DNA of 64,000 nucleotides. Origin: Peromyscus leucopus. Taxonomy: Eukaryota; Chordata; Mammalia; Rodentia; Cricetidae. Position numbers and translations under genes: made by a program. Every line of letters starts with the position of its first letter. Positions within the stretch are counted from its first letter, which is position 1. Shown here piece by piece: positions 44,947-57,480 of the stretch. The stretch is from the NCBI RefSeq assembly GCF_004664715.2, contig NC_051075.1, positions 30,524,504 to 30,588,503 of the forward strand, given 5' to 3'. Under the pieces are notes generated by a model that searched no databases, was not told where the DNA came from, and was given only the letters and a program-made list of their open reading frames with translations.

Positions 44947-45271
44947 AATTTTGTTGTTGTTTGAATGTGCAAAATTGTCCATGGGACACTTGATCTCTAG
45001 TTGCTGATGCTTTTCTAGAAGTTGGTAGAAACTTCAAGAAGGATAGCCTTGCTAAAGAAAGTGCCCAACTATAGCAGGTCTTGTACTTTGATAGGCTAGC
45101 TCCATTTTTATTCTTTGTTTTCCATTCTTAAAGCTATGCCTTCCCTGTTTGTGGCCATGACTCCTTCACTGTGCACCCTCTGGAACTGTAAGCCTGAGGT
45201 AAAATTTTTTTCTTACATTTCTTGCTTATCTCATGATACTTTCTACCAGCCACTGGAAAGTAGCTAAGACA
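44947..45271 (+). mobile_element. old MaLR-type LTR
   Basis: TTGTTTGAATGTGCAAAATTG, TTGATCTCTAGTTGCTGATGC, GCTATGCCTTCCCTGTTTG, CTGGAACTGTAAGCCTGAG and AAGTAGCTAAGACA are in LTR order. Diverged and lacking target duplications. Confidence 0.6.
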
Positions 45272-46780
45272 ACTTCCAGAGAATCACAATAGTAATTTAT
45301 GAGAGCTATAAAGATAGGTAGTCTTGATTATTCATAGTGTAAAATATTAAGCTACTGAACTGAGTTAAACATACGTAGAATTTATATACTCATGGGATAT
45401 ATTATTTTCAAATTCAAGAAAACACGAAAATCAAGTTTTGTCTAATAAAAATGCTTATAGAAAGTTTCATAGAAATTCAAGTCATCAATATACAGTGTTT
45501 GTTCTGTTTGTCTGCCTCTAGGGTGCATAGCAACAGTTCACAGAGAAGAATACAATAATGACAGTTGGCATTGGGTTGAATGCATAGGGGAAAAGCTTCT
45601 ATTGTAAACACAAAAAAGCGATTCACAGCCGGGAAAAATCACTAGCACTATGCATCTTTCAGCATTATAATTCTGTTTTGTCTTAACATGCTACACCAAA
45701 TGTCAATCTCTCTTTCCAGCTGTAAGATTTATTGAACTTTATTCATGCATTGTGAATCTGAGTCATTAAAATTATGTGTTTGAATTGTATAAAACACTTC
45801 TTGTAGGATGAATGTATCATTATAACTAGAGTTCAAAGGGGTTTCTGAATAATTTGCATTCTAAACTTCAACATTATATTAAAATTGCTGTGATAAATTT
45901 AATGAGGGAAAATAATTTGAAAAAAAACCAGCATATCTACTCTACATTGTAAAAATGCCATTTATCTTCTCTATAAGTTCTGGAAGTTTGACAGTTTAAA
46001 ACTGTCTTATTATTAGGCAATCCAAAATATCACCACCAAGTCAGATTTTCTTTCTATTTTGAGTTGATTCTTGTTTTAATCATAAAAACACATAGTCATT
46101 TTCAGGCCTCTTTATTTCAATGTTTAGTTTTGCTAACATCTTTTTGTTAGAGATTGAATAAGCTCCACTGAGTGTTCTTAGTACTCTCCTTGAAATAAGC
46201 TGATGGCAGAGGTGTGACTCTGCTTCTGGGCATTCTGACATTTGCCTGTGCTCTGTTACTTTGATTGCTGCAGTTGAATAATAAACCTTGAAATGAGATA
46301 GTGGGATAAGTTTAACCATTTGCTTTTGCTCACTATGGATTTGGCAATCTCAGGTTATTTTAGTATCTACATATACATTTTAGAGTTGTTTTCCTGTGAT
46401 TTTGGAATAACTTGGAAGGTTTGTAGAGACTGGCCTAAATCTGTAAACAGCTTTTCGTGATTAGAGAGTGTATGGTAATTTCTTGTATATGATCTCAATA
46501 ATATGCCCATCAAAAGAAAGCAGAAACAACTAATACTAAATCAAACAGAAGTGGTTTACATCATGAAGCAACCAATTAGAGTCTGAAAAAAAATAAAAAC
46601 ATAGATAGGGAAAGGTAAGGCACCAATGTCTCATTTATATAACGGAATTCAAACTGAGTTGTAACATTTGGCAAATATCTTTATTTAATCATGGCACAAG
46701 ATCTTAAAGGAATTTCTCAAAATTAAAGTGACTGTCATATATATTTATAATTTTCAGTACCACAGATTATAAAGAAAAGG
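45272..46780. other. unassigned AT-rich sequence
   Basis: No gene or confident repeat seen. Confidence 0.42.
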
Positions 46781-47680
46781 GAGATTTAGTACACAAGATA
46801 CATCACCTCATATTTGTTGCAATGGCTACTTTCAAAACAAAAATGAAATAAACACTGGTAAATGTGGAGAAAGGAAATACATGTATGTTGTTGAGAGAAA
46901 CAAAACACCACTTTAAAAAATGTTATGATGTGTATCCAAAACTTTCATATGTAGAATCATCACATGATACAGAGAGCCTACCTCTGGATATTTATGAAAA
47001 AGGAATTGAAGTTACTAGATCAAAAACTGTCTGTATACTATATTTCACTGGAGACGTATCCTCTACAGTTAAGACATGGAATCATCCTATGAGTGCATCA
47101 CCAGTTGGATGATGATGAGTGTGCAACCACTAGTATGGTGCTCATGCTCTTTGGAAACAACTCTTCTCACATGCTGCTATAAGTAACCCTAATAAAACTC
47201 ATTGCAACATGTGAATAAGAAGGAGGAGGAGGAGAAAAAAATAAAACTTGAAAATAAAAATTTGATTATTTGAGAAAAGGCAAGTATCAAGTGGAGTGAA
47301 AGACAGTGAATATGATAAAAATACACCTGCAGGTGTGAAAATGTCACAGTTAAATTCCCTATTATACATAATTATTATGGGCTAATGAGAACATAGTATG
47401 TTGTACATAAACACAGTAGAATACTAACTGGCCATTAAAAGCAAGATATTCTGTGAACAATGATAACACAGAAATATCTACAGTTACGTATACTTAACGG
47501 ATCCAGAAAGACAAGACACTTTTATATGTGTAATTCCAAAAAAAAAATCAACAATATAGAATTTGAACCTAGAGTATTTATTGGAAGTAGAGTGGAGACA
47601 GCTGAAAGGAAAGATGTTAAAAATGAGCAAGATTTCATTTATATGAGATGGGTAAATTTTTGTACTTTGTAGCTACATAA
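46781..47680 (+). mobile_element. ancient L1 ORF2 C-terminal remnant
   Basis: Sense remnants: CCTCTGGATATTTATGAAAAAG, AAGACATGGAATCATCCTATG, CACAGTAGAATACTAACTGGCC and GAAAGACAAGACACTTTTATATG are the conserved order of the ORF2 C-terminal coding region in mammal-wide L1. About 190 bp at 47110-47300 does not fit and may be a later insertion ending in a GAAGGAGGAGGAGG patch. Confidence 0.6.
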
Positions 47681-48480
47681 AAATGAAGCATTTTTCATTT
47701 CAAAATCATTACTTTATTATATTTTAAATATTCTAACCATAAAGAAATACTGTGTAAAATGAATATTGGCTTGATTATATTTTTCCAAAATGGGTATACA
47801 TATTAAAGCATTACTTTTACATTGTAATTATACCCAATTTTTATTTTTCAATAATAATAATAATAATGTTATTCATAATAAGAACATTAAATTTAAACAA
47901 AAGTATATAAATTGGAGCCATCTCATGTGCAGTTAAAGAGGCATGTGTCTCAGTTAGGAGCCTAGTCAAACTAAGTTCACTGCTACTTTCTTAAAAATTT
48001 TATGATTTTAGTCAAAATGTATTACTAACCCTTCCTTTCCATTTAGATATGGAGTGGTCACTGTGCTAGAACCTATAATTTTTTTTTTGTCAATCTGAGT
48101 CTCTTGTGAAGGACTGAAGAATTGAAAATGTATTATCTATATTCTATGGTGATTCTGTTATATTTTTTGTTTATGTGCTTTCCATTTACAAAACCCTTAC
48201 CACTGTGTTGTATAGATTTTAGTTCAGATTGAATTTATTGTTATAAAAGTGAAAATTGTTCCATATATAAAGGTAAAATAACACTGTCATCATTTTATTT
48301 TCTTGAGGAACTTATGTGTCTCAAAAACGGATGGTCATATATTATAGTAATGTTGCTAAATAAAAATATTTTGTATATAATTAAATATTTTGTGTACACC
48401 AAGATAAAGAAGAAAATATACCATAAGGAGAAAAAAGTTTACCCCCTCAAAAAAAGAATGAAATTTTTTCAGTCCGTATA
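47681..48480. other. unassigned AT-rich sequence
   Basis: Contains a short (ATA)n at about 47850-47868; otherwise nothing recognised. Confidence 0.4.
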
Positions 48481-50446
48481 GCTTGTTTGATCACATTCTC
48501 ACCCCTTCCTGAATGTTATGCAAATGCAACTGTTTTCTCTACCCACACAAATTTGTGTAATTATTTTGACTCATCAAGAGCAATTTGTGTTGCCCAGATA
48601 TTCTGGGATATGTAATCTTTTTTTTTTTGGTTTTTTCGAGACAGGGTTTCCCTGTGTAGCTTTGCGCCTTTCCTGGAGCTCACTTGGTAGCCCAGGCTGG
48701 CCTCGAACTCACAGAGATCCACCTGGCTCTGCCTCCCGAGTGCTGGGATTAAAGGCGTGCGCCACCACCGCCCGGCCGGGATATGTAATCTTACATAGCA
48801 ACATGGTTGACTTACAGGAGCTGCACTTTCAGACAAAAATGTCCTTCCTCTTCCAGCAGCTATCAGTTGTCAATGGCTCCATGGCTCTGAGTGGCCTTTG
48901 GAGCCCACCTCTTCTCTCTATATTAGAATTTGATCTAGTTACAGCTGGCTTGGAAAAGTTCTATAAATGTTTTAGTAACCATTGGGAAGTCATATGTTCA
49001 GTTTTTTCTGTTATGTCCAAAACGTTTCCATGGCCAAATAATAGTGTCAGATATAGGTATCTTGTAAGGCTGAACTTATATTATCTTACATGAAATATAT
49101 AATGCCCAGACTATATCAGTTAATAATCTAAATGTTTTAACATTGTGATCCCAGAATAATGTCATCTATTACCTGAGCAATTGGGTGGTGGAGGAAGAGG
49201 ACAACAGTGTAATGTTATCATAGTGTACAAGTCAAATTCTAGTTCATTCTCTGCTATATCATACACTGTCTCAAAAGGTATAGTAAACAGAAAAAAAAAA
49301 AGAAAACAAAATCATCTTATGGCTATGCCATTATTACAAAGAACTGTGGCTTGATGGTACTCTAAAAATGAGGGTCCTGGAAGGATATCCTGTAATCTTT
49401 ACAACAACAGGGGATCGGTCATTTGCAGAAAGAACATATGTCCAGGAATAAATATTTTTAAAGATGGTTAAGATAAAAATGCTTTTTGAAAACTAGTTAA
49501 GAACATATAAAAATGCACAGTTTTGTATTTGTGTTATTAGCTTTTAAATGACATATGAAACAATTTCGGTGACAACCTTTCTGCCTACATATTCATTTGA
49601 TTGTTATCTGATGCCACTTTAAGGAAGACTGCCTTCTAGACATCTACTAGAATGAGAATTTTTTTTTTGAACTTTGTAGGAAATGTCTCTACTTGTCTTC
49701 ATTTGAGAAATTCTCTTTACTGACATTTGCCTAGTTTGTGTGTCCAACTCTAATAATATATCACATTCCTACCTTCTCCTAGCTTCTCATATTCAGGAAG
49801 CTGTTGGGCTCATTGTACCACCTTTCTGCTTAATTGATGCACCTCCAGGTGCCAGGAAAACTATATTTCTTCTCTAGATTTGAAGGATTTAGGATGTGAA
49901 TAGTATGTGAATAGATGGTTTGATCTGTGAAATTCACATGTTACAAGCAGAATAATCCAATTGGACAAATTTTAACTTGTTTTGTTTTGGGGGGAGTATT
50001 TCTTTTTCAAATAATTGAATGGCTGCTCAGTTCTGTGATAATTTTTTTCAGAGTGTTTTGATTATTCTCACACATATTTCTACATCTAACTCCCAAATGC
50101 ATAGCCTCTTCCATACCCCTTCCACTTACTGTACTCTTTTGTGTTAATTTTAGAAGATGCTATCACAGAGTAGATGACCTGGTTCTCTGGCTATTACAAT
50201 CTTACACCTGCCCCCTTCCATAAAATTCCCTAACTTTAGAAGAAGGGGTTGTGTTGTAATCATATTAATTGGATGCAGGTACCTCAATCTCAGCTGTACT
50301 GTTTAGACTAGTTGTGGCTTTCTGTAAGGTTTCTGGTATAAACAGAAGATTCTTTGATGATTGAATAGAACTACACTTACCTGTGGAGATGTAGCTGGGA
50401 ATCACATGAGTTTATAAAAGTAGTGTGGTAGTAGATCTTCCTATAA
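48481..50446 (-). mobile_element. L1 3' UTR remnant, antisense, patchy
   Basis: Phrases at both ends fit a rodent L1 3' UTR read backwards: AGAGCAATTTGTGTTGCCCAG and GCAGCTATCAGTTGTCAATGG (48.57-48.88 kb), then CTGGTTCTCTGGCTATTACAATC and GTTGTGGCTTTCTGTAAGG (50.18-50.32 kb). The middle (about 49.1-50.1 kb) is not clearly assignable. A young B1 sits inside the left part. Confidence 0.5.
48620..48777 (-). mobile_element. B1 SINE, young
   Basis: Near-consensus antisense B1, from TTTTTTCGAGACAGGGTTTC to GTGCTGGGATTAAAGGCGTG and CCACCACCGCCCGGCC, with retained CpG sites. A perfect 15 bp target duplication, GGGATATGTAATCTT, lies at 48605-48619 and 48778-48792. It is the freshest SINE in the window. 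Confidence 0.97.
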
Positions 50447-50631
50447 CAGTGGTTTTCATCCTTCCTAATTCTGTGATCCTTCAATATCATTCCTTATGTT
50501 GTAGTGACTCCCAACCACAAAATTATTTCATTGCTACTTTATTTCAGTAATATTGCTACTTGTATGAATTATAATGTAAATATCTGATATATAACCCCCA
50601 AACAACTCATGACCTCCAAGTTGAGATCCAG
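50447..50631 (-). mobile_element. URR1-like hAT-type DNA transposon
   Basis: Begins CAGTGGTTTTCATCC and ends AGTTGAGATCCAG, imperfect terminal inverted repeats of the CAGTGGTTCTCAACC type. In between, GTAGTGACTCCCAACCACAAAATTATTT is in the order of the non-autonomous rodent URR1 family. At 185 bp it encodes nothing. An 8 bp target duplication was not clear. Confidence 0.6.
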
Positions 50632-50780
50632 AATAAGTTCTATTCCCTCGCCAACCATGGGTAACTGGTATTCCCTCCTGTGAATGGGCTTTCTGAACAA
50701 TTTGGTGGCTGTTGGTAATTCCCGGGATATAAGTCCCATTATTGCACCTTTGTAAATATCTTATTTTGCTGGTCATTTTT
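50632..50780 (-). mobile_element. L1 3' UTR remnant (continuation after DNA transposon)
   Basis: Short continuation (TCCTGTGAATGGGCTTTCTG, GCTGTTGGTAATTCCCGGG) of the antisense L1-type UTR interrupted by the URR1-like element. Weak. Confidence 0.35.
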
Positions 50781-52555
50781 GTGGTTCATAGGCTTCACAG
50801 CTGGGTAGAACTATTAATTGTCATTTTTTTCCTTAGCAACTTTGATAGCACCTTCTGATACAATGAGAACTGATTCTCAGGGAAGAGTATTCTAGTTCAA
50901 GTACAGATTTATTCCTCCAAGTTATATGCTAGAAGCATGTGGCACTTTAAGCAATAGGGGATTACCTTTATTTACTTATTTATTTTTGTCTTGCATACTG
51001 ATGATGTCATCTTTTCACACAAAGCGAAATCAGCTGGGACCATTCATGATGCCATATGCAACATTCAATATTCTAACCACAACAGTTATCACACATTAAA
51101 CAATAAGCGTATTTCTCTGTGTTGCCTATCCTGGAAAGAATTATTCCAATTTCTATCCTAATGAACCTGGTTATTTTGTAAACAACATGTCAGGGTAATT
51201 GTGCAATATTTATCTGTTTTTCTAGTTTGTGCCATGTAGTGTTTTATCTGTGAATCTTATCTATACAGCAGAACTGATGCTAAATTGTTATTTTAGACCC
51301 TTTTTACAAAACAATCAGTGTATAATCTGTGCCCTAACATGACCTTGTTCAGGGCAGTATCTCAAACAATTTATACATTACCAGGCAAGAAATTGATAGC
51401 TTTCATTAAATGTTAATAGAATCGTTTTCAACTGCTAAATCCCTCCGTAAGATCAATTATATGAACCATTAGTCATGCATCACTTCTGAGAGGAAACCTC
51501 TTTATGTGATCCACAGCAGAGTGAAGGTTGGCAACATTCATTCTCACAGGACAGGGTGGGACTCAACATCTGCCTTGGCATTATTCAGTCAATTTTATTT
51601 AACACAAATTCATGTTAAGATGTTCTTTTGTTTTTTGCTAGAATTGATGAGCAACAGTAGACAGTATGCAATACGGTGTAGATGGGCTTATGTGTACACT
51701 GTGAGCAAGAACTGACAGCTAAACTTTCATATTTTTGTTTTATAATCTCCATCCTGATGTAATGTACTGTGAAATAACTTCATGAGCATTATTTATATAA
51801 TGCTCTAACTTGAACACATTCATGGAGAAATTTTGGGACAAAAAATGATAAGAATATGCTTTCCTTAAGTATCATCACTTTACCATGTGTTGAAGTATTA
51901 GGTTAAGAAAACCAGTAAGTATTTCTACCATTATTGGCCCCATTGAGCCCTACTATACACCAGAGCAGTTATGCCTGTGGTTTATGTACAGTCTGCTAAG
52001 GGCATGGTCTTAATCCCAAAAGGGACTCTGGGTTATTAGAGGCAAATTAACTCCATTAGAAAATAAGTTCTGGTAGCCTAACTTCGCTGATGCTCTTTTC
52101 TCATGAGATAGGTGCCTGATTTCGCCTCTTGGAGATAAATGTTCACTGGTGACTTTTATATGACCATCTACTGGGAGGCAAAACTTGCCTAAGATTTGCT
52201 AATTATTGTATTTCCTGTTTCATCTCACCATCATCAGGAACTGAAATATTTTTCCTTAGAGTATATACAGTGATAGTGATGCTGAAACACTCTGAAAATA
52301 ACTGGACCACATAGACAACCACAGGTAATGTATTTATAAGCCAATTCAGTTACGATATCATAGCCTTTGATTTTTTTCTCACATTCCATCATCTCTTACA
52401 ATATCAGACATTTTGTAAATAGGTAAAATCTTAAATATGTCAAAATATATGTTATTTGAAAGCTGATGGAAGTTTCAGTACTATATTTGAATGAGTTATT
52501 CATTATTTTACCAATATACTACCTTAGTATCCTGACTGAATTGATATAGTAATTG
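50781..52555. other. unassigned stretch
   Basis: About 1.8 kb with no gene or repeat I can support. Confidence 0.42.
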
Positions 52556-52668
52556 AATCATGGTCTCAATATCTCTTATTCATATAATCCCTCCTTTCTC
52601 TCCTCTATTGGATTCCTGGAGCTCCAGGGCTTGGCCATGGATCTTTGCATCTGCTTCCATCAGTCACT
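52556..52668 (-). mobile_element. L1 3' UTR, inverted 5' arm
   Basis: Antisense 3' UTR matching 32.39-32.51 kb with a short internal deletion. Ends abruptly at CAGTCACT, where sense L1 begins. Confidence 0.85.
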
Positions 52669-53015
52669 AGGCCCGCTGGATAAGTGAGACAGTTGTTTAG
52701 GTTGAACTGTTTAGGGGGCCGCCAGACAGTGCGACTGGGACCTGTCCTTAGTGCATAAGCTGGCTTTTTGGAGCCTAGTGCCTATGCTCAGACACTTTGC
52801 TCAGCCTTGGTGCAGGGAGGAGGGGCTTGGACCTGCCTCAACTGAATGTACCAGACTGGGCTGACTCCCCAGAGGAGACCTTGCCTTGGAGGAGGTGGGA
52901 ATGTGGGGAGGATGGTGGGGGGGAAGGCTTGGAGTTGGGAGGAGGGAGGAGAGGACGTGGGAATCCATGGCTGATATGTAAAATGACTAGAAAATCTCTT
53001 ATATAAAATAAAAAG
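52669..53015 (+). mobile_element. L1 3' UTR, sense 3' arm
   Basis: Sense distal 3' UTR matching 3.71-4.05 kb, with the G-rich GGAGGAGGTGGGAATGTGG region and an A-rich end. In L1 coordinates the preceding inverted arm lies upstream of this arm, as expected for a 5' inversion made during insertion. Confidence 0.87.
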
Positions 53016-54744
53016 AAAAACAGCAACAAAATCCCAAATCCAGCTATCCAGTTTTATATTACTACTTCTAGATACAGCCTCTTCTTCATTTCCAAGCCTT
53101 GAAAAAGTTATGTAACACCAAATAACAAACTTCCATATATATAACAAACCACAGAATTGGGGAGAGATGAGATAATTAAGTTATACCAAGGTTCCTCCCC
53201 TCCCCCAAATGCAGGGTATTTAAAATTGAACTCTTTCAGCCGTATATTCTCAGAGTAACAAATATTCTAAATTAAGTCCAATCCTGCACAAAGATAGATG
53301 TTTCTTTGTATTCATTTTTCAAATTATTTTCCCAGTTTATGCCCAGTCAGAAAAAATCCAGTTATTAAAAAATAAAATGAAAACAGTTTCAGTTATACTA
53401 ATTATTATATAAAATTTATCTCTACACAAAAACACATTGTTGTTTATTCTCTTTCTTAGATATCTAGAAGATAGACAGGAGCAGTTAGATTTCCAGTCTT
53501 GCATTTTGTAATTAACTTTGACACACAGAATACACTGCATACATTCTTAGAATAGGCAAAATGTTTACTGCAATTTTTTTAAAAATTCTAAAATTTGATG
53601 TAGAGAAAAAAATAATATATTAAAATTGTCATACAAATTGCTTAAATAAATGTAGTATATCTGATTTAGTAATTATATAAATATATATGTGCATATTGAT
53701 TTATAATTGTATGTTTGTGTGTATGGAGAGGGAGAGAAAAAGAGAGGGAACTGAAAACTGAGAAACTTGACAAAGCTGGATTTCAAGGTCCAAATATATC
53801 AAAGTGTCTCTAATCCTTTGGTGTCCCAAAGTTTAATCAAACAGTGAGCAACTGAAGTTTCTTCGGACTTGACTGAATTTAAAGTATCTACCCTCTAAAG
53901 AATTGTCTCCTCGGTTGGCGGAAGCTTCAGTTATTTTTCATATGAACATCTAGTCATAACTGGGGCATAACTGACCCAGACTTAGTGATCTAAAAGAAAA
54001 TGTGCATTGTGACCATAATGGTTCTTTTTTCTTCACTCCCCTCCCCTTCCCTCTTTCTATCTTCCCCTTCCCTCTCCTCCCTTCCTTTCTTCTAGTACCT
54101 TATCTTGCTCATATTACAGGTGTCACAGGGTACCACCCTCCTATCTGAGATAGACTTAGTTTACAGTGAGCATCCCACATATGTTTGTACTCTTTGGATC
54201 CAAAACTGTAAGTATAACATATACTATAGGATAACATCAAGAAATATTCTAAGAATTTTCATCTATTACATTTTATTTAGTAAATTTAAATGCTCGGTAA
54301 TAATTAAAAATACCAAACCAAATGTTTTATCAAGTCTTATGTATTGGGGAGGATCTATAACATATTTATATGCAAATATAATAATAAGAATTACAAGTAC
54401 TTCTATTTAACATTTGTTTTGTGAATTACTGCTTCAAATAGAGTATCAGGAACAAGAATACAAATTAAATTGGAGTAGATAAGTCTCTCATAGCATTCTG
54501 TTTAATTCTTTCCCATCTTTATATTTAAACTCCCTTCTTTCCAAAATTCAAGGGTTCCATTTTGAAAAAACGTTACATATACTTACAAATCAATAAATAT
54601 ATGAATGTAACCTGTTGAGTCCATTCAGGGGTACCTGCATACATGTTTCTAAAGATGACCACTGTTCCTGAATAATCAATCAGGAGCTCAATGCTGGGCA
54701 AGACTGGTTCTCCCCTTTCATCAATTATTTCTATCTAATATCTA
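53016..54744. other. unassigned stretch with a pyrimidine-rich patch
   Basis: No gene or transposon recognised. About 54030-54096 is almost pure C/T (CCCTCCCC and CTTCC units). Confidence 0.42.
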
Positions 54745-55110
54745 GGTGTGGGCCACGTGGCATTCTTTCCATTATTGTTGTGATGTCGGGTTTTTAAAGT
54801 GGCCTCATTGTTGAGATATGACAGGTGTAGCTCCCCTGTTAAAATTAGAAGTTACAATCTTACAGCAGATTTCCTGGTCCTCTGGCTCTTAAAATCTTCC
54901 TGCCTACTCTTCCATAATATTCCATGAGTTTTAGGTGTAGGAGGAGTTGTGTTAGTTGTATCATCTGGGAATGGAATTCCATGATCAGGTTCTCTGCATT
55001 TTTGTCTAGCTGTGGTTTTCTGTAATGGCCATCTGCTGCAAAAAGAATCTTCTTTAAGGAGGAATGAGACCTACACTGAGGGTATATGGATAAGTGTTGA
55101 GAACATAGTC
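54745..55110 (-). mobile_element. L1 3' UTR remnant, antisense
   Basis: CCTGGTCCTCTGGCTCTTAAAATC, AATATTCCATGAGTTTTAGG, GCTGTGGTTTTCTGTAATGG and CATCTGCTGCAAAAAGAATC parallel 50.18-50.39 kb, the antisense of a rodent L1 3' UTR. Confidence 0.58.
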
Positions 55111-55239
55111 AGAAATTGTACTATTTAGGGGAGTTCCAGTTTCTTGTGCATTTTCTGTTTATTTTGTTTGTTTGTCTTGTTCTTTTCTAGTCTGTTTGTT
55201 TTCATTTCATCTTATTTTATTTTATTATTATTTTCCCAT

Positions 55240-55385
55240 GTATGGTTATATTCTAATGAGAGAAAGAATGAATATAGATCTGGATGGATGAGCAAGTGGG
55301 GAGGAGTTGGGGAGGGAAAACCATAATCAGAATATATTGTACGAGAAATCTATTTTCAGTTAAAGAAAATCCTAACACGTAAAAA
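55240..55385 (+). mobile_element. L1 3' terminal tail, sense
   Basis: AATGAGAGAAAGAATGAATATAG, a GGGGAGGAGTTGGGGAGGG run and ATCAGAATATATTGTACGAG, then an A-rich end. This is a typical older rodent L1 3' terminus. Confidence 0.6.
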
Positions 55386-55394
55386 TTTAAATTA

Positions 55395-55720
55395 AAAGAA
55401 GAATGGCATCAAATATCTGCTGGGATGAAGAGAAGGGTAGGGCTTATTCACTGCTGGCACAAGTGTAAACTAATAAAAAACACTGTGTAAATCAAAAGAG
55501 GAGGTGCCTCAAAAAGCTGCAAATAGTTGTAGGAGACCCAGCTGTGCTACATTCGGGATATTCTCTGCATCCAAAGGACTCTGTATCCTCCAGAGATCCT
55601 TGCTCACCATTGTTTATTGCCCCTCTCTTCACAATAGATAGGAAATGGAAACGGCCTATAACTCCATCAACTGATTAATGAACTGATAATGAATGTTGTT
55701 AATGTAGTTATTCCTTTTTT
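55395..55720 (+). mobile_element. old L1 ORF2 C-terminal remnant
   Basis: GGGCTTATTCACTGCTGGCAC, GGAGACCCAGCTGTGCTAC and CACAATAGATAGGAAATGGAAAC are in ORF2 order. It is a separate insertion from the tail just to its left. Confidence 0.6.
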
Positions 55721-56350
55721 TGTATATTAAGAGATGAGGAGATGAGATATTATATAAAGTATCTCAGAATGTTAAAGTTTTTGAATGGAAAATATCTAAT
55801 CCTACAAAAAATATATAAAATACTTTAGTCACTTGCCCTACATTTCATCCCTTTGTTCAGTTATAATAAAAAATAATGATTTTCCTTGCACTAGAATTTT
55901 GTAACATATTTATCTTTGTCTAACAAATATGTTTCCAAACTTTATCAGTTAACTGATTTATGGATTCATTAAATCAACAACACAGCACCCATTAAATATT
56001 GAAAAAAAAAACAAGGATCATTATGAACAGCATAATGTAAAAAATTGAGACAAAAACTGTCTGACTTGATAGCTCTTTAGTAGATCCTACTCTTTGTCTA
56101 AGAGATTCAGCACTGAACAAGTATTCAGGAATCACATCACTGAAGTACTGTTTAAAATGACTATAAGTGTCAGTAAGTCCAGCCCACACTTTTGAATAGG
56201 GGACAATCTCCTGATACTATTTTTTTCCCATGTTCATCTGAGGACTGGAATCACTAAAAAATTAAAATACCCAAGTACCTACTAAAAAGCAAGAGGAAAA
56301 GAGGTAAGTTCACTGAACAGGACAGAAACCTTTGTTGATGGCCTTGTTAC
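55721..56350. other. unassigned AT-rich sequence
   Basis: Nothing recognised. Confidence 0.4.
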
Positions 56351-56841
56351 TGTTCCCTGCTCTAGACAAACACAGAGAGACTCACTGCACAGTCATGTTT
56401 ATTGAGAAATCAGCCAAAGTAGAAATACTGGCAAAGGCCACTAACACTGTCTAACTGGAGAAGCAAGCCACAGGACAGATGGAGAAATAACTACTTGGAT
56501 CAGTTTTTATACTGCAAATCAACAGCTTTGAGAAGCAGCTGTGCTGGGAAGTGGAAGGTTTTCTTCAAATCCTGAAACCAAGCTGGAAGCTGATGCTTCT
56601 GTAGCTCCTTCTAGAGGAGACACCAGACAGCTCTAGAGGGAGCAGGAAGATCCATTGCCACCCATGTGCTATGGAAACAGGACAAGAAGATATGGTAATG
56701 TCTGGGCCTTGGCAATAGGGCCTCCCTGATCAATCAAGCACAGTTGAGTGTTTGGAGTTGGCAGCTTGCTTCCTGCCCTCCTCTAGGCTGCTGGATCAGT
56801 GAACTTAAAATGTCTGCTCTAATCAGGACCTCAGCATGACA
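56351..56841 (-). mobile_element. candidate LTR, minus strand
   Basis: Read on the minus strand: TGTCATGCTGAGGTCC at the 5' end, GCAGTATAAAAACTGATCC in the downstream half (TATA), CTCAATAAACATGACTG (AATAAA) about 120 bp later, then GTGAGTCTCTCTGTG-like U5. Length and order fit an LTR. The family was not recognised and no target duplication was seen. Confidence 0.4.
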
Positions 56842-57164
56842 TCTCTATTGCAGAATAGATCAGGTTAGATGGAGGATTTTATGTTTCATCTATTTTTCTT
56901 TCTTCTGTTTGCAACTCTGTTTATTTTAGGTATTTCTTAATAAAACATGTTCAATTTTAAGGATTTTTAAACAGAATTTGCTAAAAGACAGAGAATGTCA
57001 AACATCCCTGTTCCAGAATGACAACACTTGTGGTCAAGTGCCCACACAGGTTTTACAATGATTTAGGGTAATTTGTGACCCATTCATATTAATAGCTACT
57101 CATATAACCCCGACTGAGCTACTGGGCTTCTCAATATTTTTGTCCAATAAATAATAAGAGGATA

Positions 57165-57480
57165 AGGTCTGGAGAGTTGATTCAGTGGGAGATGGTTCAG
57201 TGGGTAAGAATATTTTCTGAACAAGCAGGAGAATGTAAGTTCAGAAGCTCAGAACCCACATAAAAAGAGCCTGGTCATGGGTGCATCTTTACCCTAGTAC
57301 TGTTGGAAGGACAGATGGAAGAATAGGGGTGGGGTGCCGGCCAGGGTAGCCTAGATGTAAAACTGATGTATAGAAAAAGGAAATAAGGCATGGGGCAGAG
57401 CAGGACACCTAGCATCAGTTGGCTTTCTATGAATGTATACATCATACATACATGTGCATACATCACCATACATTCACAGA
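57165..57480 (+). mobile_element. B4-type SINE, diverged
   Basis: A tRNA-derived head (GGTCTGGAGAGTTGATTCAG, GATGGTTCAGTGGGTAAGAA) is followed by CTCAGAACCCACATAAAAAG and CCTGGTCATGGGTGC, then a CATACATACATGTGCATACA tail. This is the B4/RSINE arrangement of a tRNA head and B1-like body. Confidence 0.65.

Noticed and set aside
44673..44993. Cys-Val repeat protein
   Set aside because: Translation of the (GT)n microsatellite.
48518..49093. 191-codon plus-strand frame, the longest in the window
   Set aside because: It runs through an antisense B1 (ETGFPCVALRLSWSSLGSPG is the usual B1-encoded peptide) and an L1 UTR; not a gene.
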